In this document: positions 58,073 to 64,000 of the stretch, in pieces
Numbering within the stretch: position 1 is the stretch's first letter
Layout: every line of letters starts with the position of its first letter
Assembly (NCBI RefSeq): GCF_900094625.1
Contig: NZ_FMAJ01000013.1
Location: 1-64,000, forward strand
Source of the DNA: Rhizobium aethiopicum
GTDB lineage: Bacteria > Pseudomonadota > Alphaproteobacteria > Rhizobiales > Rhizobiaceae
Direction: 5' to 3'
Length of the DNA: 64,000 nucleotides
Program-made: the position numbers and the translations under genes
The notes under the pieces: model-generated
Database searches by the model: none
What the model saw: only the letters and a program-made list of their open reading frames with translations
Told to the model about the DNA's origin: nothing

Positions 58073-60370
58073 ATGCACGAACCGAGTGCCAGGCGATGGG
58101 AATCGGCCGATTCCCTGACGGCCGAAACGCGGCGTTTCGTTGCCGCGACCGAGGCGATGATGGCGTCGACCGCCCATCACCTCTCGGATGGCGTCGAGGA
58201 CCTGCGCCTGAAGGCAATCATCCACGAACTTCCGGATTTTCTTTACGTCAAGGATCGTGACAGCCGCTTCGTCTTCGCCAATGCCGTTACCGCCGGCAGC
58301 CTCGGCTTCGGGAGCGCCGACGAGATCACCGGTAAGCGCGATTTCGACCTGTTCGATTTCGAGACGGCGCGCCGCCATTTCGATATCGAGCAGCAGATCA
58401 TGGCGAGCGGCGAGGCCCGCATCGACATGGAGGAAACGGTCGTCCTTCCCGGCGCCGCCAAGCCGATATGCCGGCTGACCTCGAAGATGCCGCTGCGCAA
58501 CGATCGCGGCGAGATCGTCGGCCTGATCGGCGTTTCCCGCGATATCACCGAACGCAAGCTCCAGGAGGATCTACATCGCGGCCAGGCGAAACTGCTCGAA
58601 ATGATCGCCCGCAACGAGCCGCTGCCGATGATCCTCGAGGCGTTGGTGCTGATGATCGAGGCGCAGCTGACGGGTATCGACGGCTCGATTCTCCTGCTCG
58701 ACGGCGACGGCACCAGGCTCTATCACGGAGCCGCTCCGAACCTTCCCGGCGGCTACAGCCGGCTGATCGATGGCGTCACGATCGGCGCCAAGGTCGGCTC
58801 CTGCGGCACCGCCGCCTGGCGCGGCCACCCGGTGATCGTCGAGGACGTGATGAACGATCCGCTGTGGGAGGATTTCCGCGCGCTGATTGCCCCTTTCGGC
58901 TTTCGCTCCTGCTGGTCGACGCCGATCGCCACCTCCGAGAATAATGTGCTCGGCACCTTCGCGCTCTATTCCAGAGAGGTGCGCCGTCCCACCGAGCATG
59001 AAATGAAGCTGGTGGCGCTTGCCACGCACATCGCCGGCATCGCCATCGAACGCAAGCGCGTCGATGACCGCATCCATTTCATGGCCCATCATGACGATCT
59101 CACCGGCCTGCCGAACCGCGCCTTTCTGAAGGAAAGGCTGGCGCGCATCCTCGACCGAGCCCGGCGCAACAACCGCAAGGTCACCATCGCCTATATCGAT
59201 CTCGACAATTTCAAGGACATCAATGACGGCCGCGGCCACGCCGCCGGCGACGAGGTGCTGAAGGAGATCGCCACCCGCATGGTCAACAGCATCCGCGCCT
59301 CGGATATGGTGGTGCGGCTCGGCGGCGACGAATTCCTCGTGGTGCTCGTCCACCAGTCGAGCCATGATGCCGGCATCACTCGCCGCCTTCGCGAGCTGCA
59401 GAAGGCGATCAATCGGCCGATGCGCAGTGAGAGCGGCGACATCGCCGTCACCTCGAGCATCGGCGTCGCCGCCTTTCCTTTCGACGGGGCCACCTCGGAA
59501 GAGCTGCTCGCCAATGCCGACCGCGCCATGTACCGCGCCAAGCAACTCGGCCGCAACACGCTGCAGCATCACGATGGCGACGGCGCGCCGGTCGGCATGC
59601 CCCGCGGCGAGCAGGAGGAGCTCCACCAGGCGATCACCGGCGATCAGCTGTTCCTGGAATATCAGCCGCAGGTCGATGTCGCCACCGGCCGTATCACCGG
59701 CATCGAGGCGCTGGTGCGCTGGCATCATCCGACAAAGGGCAGGGTGCCGCCGGTCCATTTCATTCCACTTGCCGAAGAGACCGGCCTCATCGTTCCCCTC
59801 GGACTCTGGGTGCTGAACGAAGCCTGCCGCCAGGCGCGCAACTGGCAGGATATGGGCCTGACGCCGCTGTCGATCGCCGTCAACGTTTCGGCCAAGCAGT
59901 TCGCCGATCCGGATTTTGCCAGCCATGTGGCCGAGGCGCTGGAGCGCAACCGCTTGCAATCCCGCTGGCTGGAGCTCGAGGTCACCGAAAGTGTGGTGAT
60001 GCAGGATGCCGAGCGCGCGCTCGCCATGATGGAGCAGCTGAGGGCGCTTGGCGTGCGCCTGTCGATCGACGATTTCGGCGCCGGCTATTCCAGTCTGGCG
60101 GCACTGAAGACCTTTCCCTTCGACCGGCTGAAGATGGACCGTTCGCTGGTCGAGGCCTTGCCGGGCGATAAGACCGCCGTCGCCATCGCCTCGGCCGTCA
60201 TTTCGCTGGCGCAGACGCTGAAGCTGTCGGTTCTCGCCGAAGGCGTCGAGACCGACGCCCAGATGGATTTCCTGCGGCAGGCGCACTGCGAGGAAGCGCA
60301 GGGCTACCGGTTTTCCAAGCCCGTCTCGCCGGATCAGGCGACGCTGTTGCTGCAGGCGCAGTTTCTCTGA
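58073..60370 (+). CDS. PAS-GAF-GGDEF-EAL cyclic-di-GMP enzyme
   Basis: A 765-residue protein. PAS about 45-160 (IHELPDFLYVKDRDSRFVFA, LIGVSRDITERK), GAF about 175-320 (WSTPIATSENNVLGTFALYS), GGDEF about 335-495 with HDDLTGLPNRAFL, intact RLGGDEFLVVL and a product-inhibition I-site RASD five residues before it, and EAL about 510-755 with GIEALVRWHHP, LELEVTES, SIDDFGAGYSSL and LAEGVET. Both active sites look intact, so it may make or degrade c-di-GMP depending on signals at PAS/GAF. No membrane segments. 250 bp separate it from the Tat beta-helix gene in the other direction. Confidence 0.92.
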   Translation: MHEPSARRWESADSLTAETRRFVAATEAMMASTAHHLSDGVEDLRLKAIIHELPDFLYVKDRDSRFVFANAVTAGSLGFGSADEITGKRDFDLFDFETARRHFDIEQQIMASGEARIDMEETVVLPGAAKPICRLTSKMPLRNDRGEIVGLIGVSRDITERKLQEDLHRGQAKLLEMIARNEPLPMILEALVLMIEAQLTGIDGSILLLDGDGTRLYHGAAPNLPGGYSRLIDGVTIGAKVGSCGTAAWRGHPVIVEDVMNDPLWEDFRALIAPFGFRSCWSTPIATSENNVLGTFALYSREVRRPTEHEMKLVALATHIAGIAIERKRVDDRIHFMAHHDDLTGLPNRAFLKERLARILDRARRNNRKVTIAYIDLDNFKDINDGRGHAAGDEVLKEIATRMVNSIRASDMVVRLGGDEFLVVLVHQSSHDAGITRRLRELQKAINRPMRSESGDIAVTSSIGVAAFPFDGATSEELLANADRAMYRAKQLGRNTLQHHDGDGAPVGMPRGEQEELHQAITGDQLFLEYQPQVDVATGRITGIEALVRWHHPTKGRVPPVHFIPLAEETGLIVPLGLWVLNEACRQARNWQDMGLTPLSIAVNVSAKQFADPDFASHVAEALERNRLQSRWLELEVTESVVMQDAERALAMMEQLRALGVRLSIDDFGAGYSSLAALKTFPFDRLKMDRSLVEALPGDKTAVAIASAVISLAQTLKLSVLAEGVETDAQMDFLRQAHCEEAQGYRFSKPVSPDQATLLLQAQFL

Positions 60371-60406
60371 ACTTGTTCGGCAGCTTGCCGGCCGTCCGCC
60401 GGCATC

Positions 60407-61129
60407 CTAAACACGAATGATATTGAGACGCAGGGCGCTGACGACCGCCTGCGTTCTCGTCGTGCAGCCCAGCTTCTTGATCACGTTGCCGATTTGATTG
60501 TTGACCGCATTTTCCGACAGATCGAGAAGCTTGGCGATTTCGCTGCTCTTCCTGCCCCCCGCCGTCAGCCTCAGGCAGTCCAGCTCGCTCGGCGTAAAGG
60601 CAATCGGCTTGTGTTTCTCGTTCAATGTCAGCTGCGAGAGCCGATCATAGATGAGCGTGGCGATAAAAAGGATTTTCGCCATTTCGAGCATGCTGAGATT
60701 CCGAGGCCCTGAAATCGACAGCGCACCGCGTCCGGCCGCGGCATCATGGACGGGAAAATAGGCTCCCTTTTGCATGCCGTACCGCCTGAACAACTCGATG
60801 ACCATGGACTTCTTGCCTTCACCGCGATCGGTATTGATCGCCTCGACATCATAGTTGAAGGGGCTGGTCGATCTCAGCATCCGGCGGATGACGGGACTGT
60901 CTACCATCAGGTTATGGGCGTCGTAATAATCGACCATTTCCGCAGGCCAGTTGGTGATGATCTTCGTCGCGCCTATTTCAACGAAGTCGACTGCGGGCAG
61001 CGTCATGATCAGGAAAGCGGTCATTCCCAGATCCTGAGTGAGGCCCTTCATATATTTGAAGACTTCGTAATGGGTCTCGAAGCCTGCCGCGACTTCCTCA
61101 ATGCGACTGAACTCGTCCTCGAGCTTCAT
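60407..61129 (-). CDS. LuxR-type regulator with autoinducer-binding domain
   Basis: A 240-residue protein. The N-terminal domain has the LuxR conserved W61 (NWPAEMVDYYDAHNLMVDSP), Y69 and the D-x-P (DSP, 77-79) of the acyl-homoserine-lactone pocket, with spacing that differs from classic LuxR. The C-terminal HTH is FTPSELDCLRLTAGGRKSSE, LDLSENAVNNQIGNVIKKLG. No synthase gene is nearby, so it may be a LuxR 'solo' or a relative of regulators that no longer bind AHL (such as VisN/VisR). It ends 36 bp from the c-di-GMP enzyme, convergent. Confidence 0.85.
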   Translation of the reverse strand: MKLEDEFSRIEEVAAGFETHYEVFKYMKGLTQDLGMTAFLIMTLPAVDFVEIGATKIITNWPAEMVDYYDAHNLMVDSPVIRRMLRSTSPFNYDVEAINTDRGEGKKSMVIELFRRYGMQKGAYFPVHDAAAGRGALSISGPRNLSMLEMAKILFIATLIYDRLSQLTLNEKHKPIAFTPSELDCLRLTAGGRKSSEIAKLLDLSENAVNNQIGNVIKKLGCTTRTQAVVSALRLNIIRV

Positions 61130-61617
61130 GTCATTCTCCGATCAACAATCGCATCCGGCGCTTGGGCGGCTGACGTGTCCAGCAGTTCGCTCGTATCGGA
61201 AGTTGATTCTGCACGCTCGAAGGACGGTAAAATATGCATCTGCAGCGGAAAAACGGAAAGGGCTTTAAGTGCCCGCCATATGCGAACATAGAGGCAGTTG
61301 ATGCTTAACAAAGAGTAAATCCCTGTTCGAATTTTCCGGGCGGGCCGCTGATGGAAAAACGCTGTCTTCCCGCGGCAATTCCCGGCCGAAAGATCTTGTG
61401 GCCAACCGAACCCTTCGGGCATTTCCTTGTAACAGTATGATTCCGCGTCCTTATTTTTCCGCGTCGCCAAGACGTAGAGGCGACCTGTTTCGCTACGGCT
61501 GGGTTAAAGGATGCTTAAAGAATTTAGAGGATTCTATTTTCAGGTTGCTCGTCCAGCGCAAGCCCCGTGGTGGGTCGCGGCAGTCATATCGCTTAGACCC
61601 GAGTTAGGGGGAACAAC
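61130..61617. other. Divergent promoter region of the LuxR-type and chemoreceptor genes
   Basis: 488 bp without a supported gene. AT-rich patches occur near 61220-61320 and 61490-61550. A GGG-type ribosome-binding site (AGGGGG) lies 8 nt before the chemoreceptor ATG. No AHL-type lux box palindrome was found. Confidence 0.45.
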
Positions 61618-63408
61618 ATGAAGACACTAGGATTCGGCTTCAGTTCGGATGCCAAGGCCATACTTGCCGCGATGAGCAGGTCACAGGCCATCATCGAATT
61701 CGACCTCACCGGCAAGATTCTGACGGCCAACGCCAATTTCTGCGCGGCGCTCGGTTACGAATTGTCCGAAATTGTCGGCCAGCACCACCGGATGTTCGTC
61801 GAGCCGGCAGATGCCTCCTCCGCCGATTATCGGGAATTCTGGGCGAGGCTCGGCCGCGGCGAATTCGATCAGCGCCAATACAAGCGGATCGGCAAGGGCG
61901 GCAAGGAAATCTGGATCGAAGCCTCCTATAATCCCGTCTTCAGCGGCGGGAAACCGTACAAAGTGGTGAAGTTCGCGACCGATATCACCAAGCAGAAGCT
62001 GAAAAGCGCCGAAGATGCCGGCAAATTGAGCGCCCTGTCGCGCGCCCAGGCCGTTATCGAATTCACACCGAAGGGCGAGATCCTGACGGCGAACGAGAAT
62101 TTCCTGTCAGCGCTCGGTTATCAGCTCGCCGAAATCCAGGGCCGCCACCATTCGATGTTCTGCGACAGCGCTTACGCCAACAGTGACGATTATCGGCGGT
62201 TCTGGGCGCGTCTGGCCGCTGGCGAATTCGTGGCCGATGAGTTCCTGCGCCTCGGCAAGGGCGGCAAAAAGATCTATATTCAGGCCTCCTACAATCCGAT
62301 CTTCGACATGAACGGCAAGGTGTTCAAGGTCGTCAAATTCGCAACCGACGTCACCGCCCGCGTCAACAATGTCGATCAGCTCGCGGCGTCCCTGACGGCA
62401 CTCTCCGGCGGTGATTTGACCCAGGAAGTCGCAACACCTTTCATCCCGACACTGGAAAAACTCCGGATTGATTTCAACGCCGCGGTCAGCAAGCTGCGCA
62501 CGGCGATGCAGGTCGTCGCCCAGAACGCAACCGGCATCGCTGCCGGAGCCCAGCAGGTTCGTTCCGCCTCCGACGATTTGTCGAAGCGTACGGAACAGCA
62601 GGCCGCCTCCGTCGAGGAAACCGCAGCCGCCCTTGAACAGATCACCACAACGGTCTCCGATTCCAGCAACCGCGCCCAGGAAGCCGGCCAATTGGTGCGA
62701 CGGACCCGAGAGAATGCAGAGCGCTCCGGCGCGGTGGTCCGTAGCGCAGTCGAGGCCATGGGGAAGATCGAGTCATCCTCCGCGGAGATCGGCAATATTA
62801 TCGGCGTAATCGACGAAATCGCCTTCCAGACCAACCTGTTGGCGCTCAACGCAGGCGTCGAGGCGGCACGCGCGGGCGACGCCGGCAAGGGTTTTGCGGT
62901 GGTCGCGCAAGAAGTTCGCGAGCTTGCTCAGAGATCGGCCAAGGCGGCCAAGGAGATCAAGGAGCTCATCGGAGCGTCCAACGAGCATGTAAAGAGCGGT
63001 GTCACATTGGTTGGTGAAACCGGCAAGGCTCTGGAAGAGATCGTCGCCCAGGTTCAACAGGTCAACGGCAACGTTCTCGCTATCGTCGAAAGTTCGAAGG
63101 AACAGGCGACGGGATTGAAGGAAATCAACACCGCCGTAAACACCATGGACCAGGGGACGCAGCAGAATGCGGCGATGGTCGAGGAATCGACGGCCGCGGC
63201 CCACGGTCTTGCCAGGGAGGCGGACGCGTTGTTCCAGCTGCTCGGACAGTTCAACATCGGCGGCGCGACAGCACGTCAACCACGCCCCTCCGTGGCAACC
63301 GCCGCTTTCAGGCCTGTCGCATCGGCGCCGCGGGCAATGGCTGCGAAGGTGAGCGCTGCCTTCCATGGCAATGCGGCAGTTGCCGGTGGTGATTGGGAAG
63401 AGTTCTGA
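61618..63408 (+). CDS. Soluble methyl-accepting chemotaxis protein with two PAS domains
   Basis: A 596-residue chemoreceptor with no membrane segments. PAS1 (about 20-130: AIIEFDLTGKILTANANFCA, NPVFSGGKPYKVVKFATDIT) and PAS2 (about 140-250: QAVIEFTPKGEILTANENFL) are near copies, suggesting internal duplication. A HAMP-like linker (255-310) leads to the signalling domain with tip EIAFQTNLLALNAGVEAARA. The C-terminus GDWEEF is a WEEF-type pentapeptide that tethers the CheR/CheB adaptation enzymes. It likely senses energy or redox state or a cytoplasmic ligand. Resembles McpY-like receptors of rhizobia. AGGGGG precedes ATG 61618. Confidence 0.9.
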   Translation: MKTLGFGFSSDAKAILAAMSRSQAIIEFDLTGKILTANANFCAALGYELSEIVGQHHRMFVEPADASSADYREFWARLGRGEFDQRQYKRIGKGGKEIWIEASYNPVFSGGKPYKVVKFATDITKQKLKSAEDAGKLSALSRAQAVIEFTPKGEILTANENFLSALGYQLAEIQGRHHSMFCDSAYANSDDYRRFWARLAAGEFVADEFLRLGKGGKKIYIQASYNPIFDMNGKVFKVVKFATDVTARVNNVDQLAASLTALSGGDLTQEVATPFIPTLEKLRIDFNAAVSKLRTAMQVVAQNATGIAAGAQQVRSASDDLSKRTEQQAASVEETAAALEQITTTVSDSSNRAQEAGQLVRRTRENAERSGAVVRSAVEAMGKIESSSAEIGNIIGVIDEIAFQTNLLALNAGVEAARAGDAGKGFAVVAQEVRELAQRSAKAAKEIKELIGASNEHVKSGVTLVGETGKALEEIVAQVQQVNGNVLAIVESSKEQATGLKEINTAVNTMDQGTQQNAAMVEESTAAAHGLAREADALFQLLGQFNIGGATARQPRPSVATAAFRPVASAPRAMAAKVSAAFHGNAAVAGGDWEEF

Positions 63409-63423
63409 GGCGGCGGCGCCGCC

Positions 63424-64000
63424 TCATTTCATGAGATTGCCGATCGTCTCGATCTCATTCGTCCAGAGGCCTGCCGCATAATCCTGCGGCAGCCGCGCCA
63501 GCTGCGCCGCATCGTCGATGCCGGTGGAAAAATCGCCGCCGCGATAGGGGCCGAGCACGAAGACTTCCGTTCCCGCATCTTGCATCCTGTTGAGGAAGCG
63601 GTCCGGCCAGCCCCACAGCCACGACGCGATATTGATCGGCACCAGCATTATCCGATGTCTGCAGGCATCAGGCAGGAGGCCGGTCCAGCCATAGCCGATA
63701 TAGCCGAAAAGGCATTCCTTCAGGCTTTTGCGTGAGGCGGTTTTGATATCGGGTGCGAGTCGGCCGAGCACGTCGATCGGCTCGTCGCCGCCATAGACGA
63801 TGATGCCGGCCCGTCGTGCCGGTGGAAGCCCGTTCAGCACGGCGGCGAGCTTTTCCCCCTCGGATGAATCGCGGCTCTTGACATTGATGAGGAAGCGCCG
63901 ATCCGGAAAGGTCGAAAGCACTTGCGCCAGCGTCGGCATCATGCCGATGCCCCGGCCGCGGTCGGATGCACATCGATCTCGACGATATCGGCACCTGCTG
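63424..64000 (-). pseudogene. Glycerophosphodiester phosphodiesterase, apparently internally deleted (partial)
   Basis: The main frame (63424-63942) covers the C-terminal half: MMPTLAQVLSTFPDRRFLIN, KSRD, the Gly-rich strand IIVYGGDEPIDVLG and the end with Y-R-G-G-D-F-S-T-G and DYAAGLWTNEIETI. Just upstream, in a different frame at 63945-64000, AGADIVEIDVHPTAAG gives the catalytic N-terminal strand (E-I-D-V-H). In homologues about 55 residues, including the catalytic His-Asp block, separate these two parts; here they nearly touch. A deletion with frame change is the simplest reading. The rest lies beyond the right edge. Confidence 0.6.

Noticed and set aside
58571..60286. A 571-codon minus-strand frame
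   Set aside because: Antisense to the GGDEF-EAL gene with intact motifs.
61130..61617. lux box in the gap before the LuxR-type gene
   Set aside because: No 18-20-bp palindrome of the expected type could be found by eye.

Overview
The window looks like chromosomal DNA of a fast-growing rhizobium of the Rhizobium etli / leguminosarum / phaseoli group. This is inferred from the high-GC alphaproteobacterial coding style, the rhizobial intergenic palindromic repeats scattered between genes, the betIBA and cysHDN operons, the ReAIV-type asparaginase and a TIGR03808-like Tat-exported beta-helix protein. No rRNA, tRNA, CRISPR array or replication origin was seen.

Left part (1-9.8 kb): an IS110-family transposase runs off the left edge and is followed by sparse DNA with gene remnants. 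Then come small metabolic and detoxification genes: an antibiotic-biosynthesis-monooxygenase-like protein, two alpha/beta hydrolases, a PEP-mutase/isocitrate-lyase-like enzyme, an arsR-AHSA1-GST operon read leftward, an AAC(3)-type acetyltransferase, an exported small protein and a YidB-like protein.

Accessory core (9.87-17.6 kb): an array of about 3.4 tandem copies of a ~370-bp unit borders a decayed prophage. The prophage keeps a GTA-type spike base protein, terminase small and large subunits, a holin-like protein, an inactivated endolysin, an embedded Rz/Rz1 spanin pair, a beta-helix protein and a DUF1515-like protein. The terminase is cut off and abuts a broken methyltransferase gene. Portal, capsid, tail and integrase genes are absent, so it cannot form particles alone.

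Middle (18-46 kb): degP with a divergent LacI regulator; a LysR regulator; a 357-bp MITE-like element with perfect 33-bp inverted ends; an NmrA-like reductase; a class A penicillin-binding protein; the sulfate-assimilation operon cysH-cysD-cysN with a divergent Rrf2 regulator; a two-gene exported/membrane unit; a ParD/ParE-like toxin-antitoxin pair abutting betA; the choline-to-glycine-betaine operon betIBA with a BetI-type operator; an HdeD-like protein; an orphan ParD-like antitoxin; a frameshifted EAL-CBS-GGDEF gene; a quinone oxidoreductase; an MFS exporter; asparaginase; and a DeoR regulator divergent from a DUF4406-like gene with repeated operator motifs.

Right part (46-64 kb): two further GSTs, a three-gene ABC-2 exporter operon, a DUF2087 protein, an SDR, a DUF2231 protein, SoxR with its own soxbox, a YjbR protein, a LysR regulator and a PEBP protein. 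It ends with the Tat-exported beta-helix protein, an active-looking PAS-GAF-GGDEF-EAL protein, a LuxR-type regulator and a soluble double-PAS chemoreceptor. The window closes in a glycerophosphodiesterase gene that appears internally deleted.

The most unusual parts are the tandem array plus gutted prophage, the overlapping spanin genes, and several readable operator sites (BetI, SoxR, Rrf2, DeoR, ArsR). I did not find a clearly new multi-gene defence or biosynthetic system.
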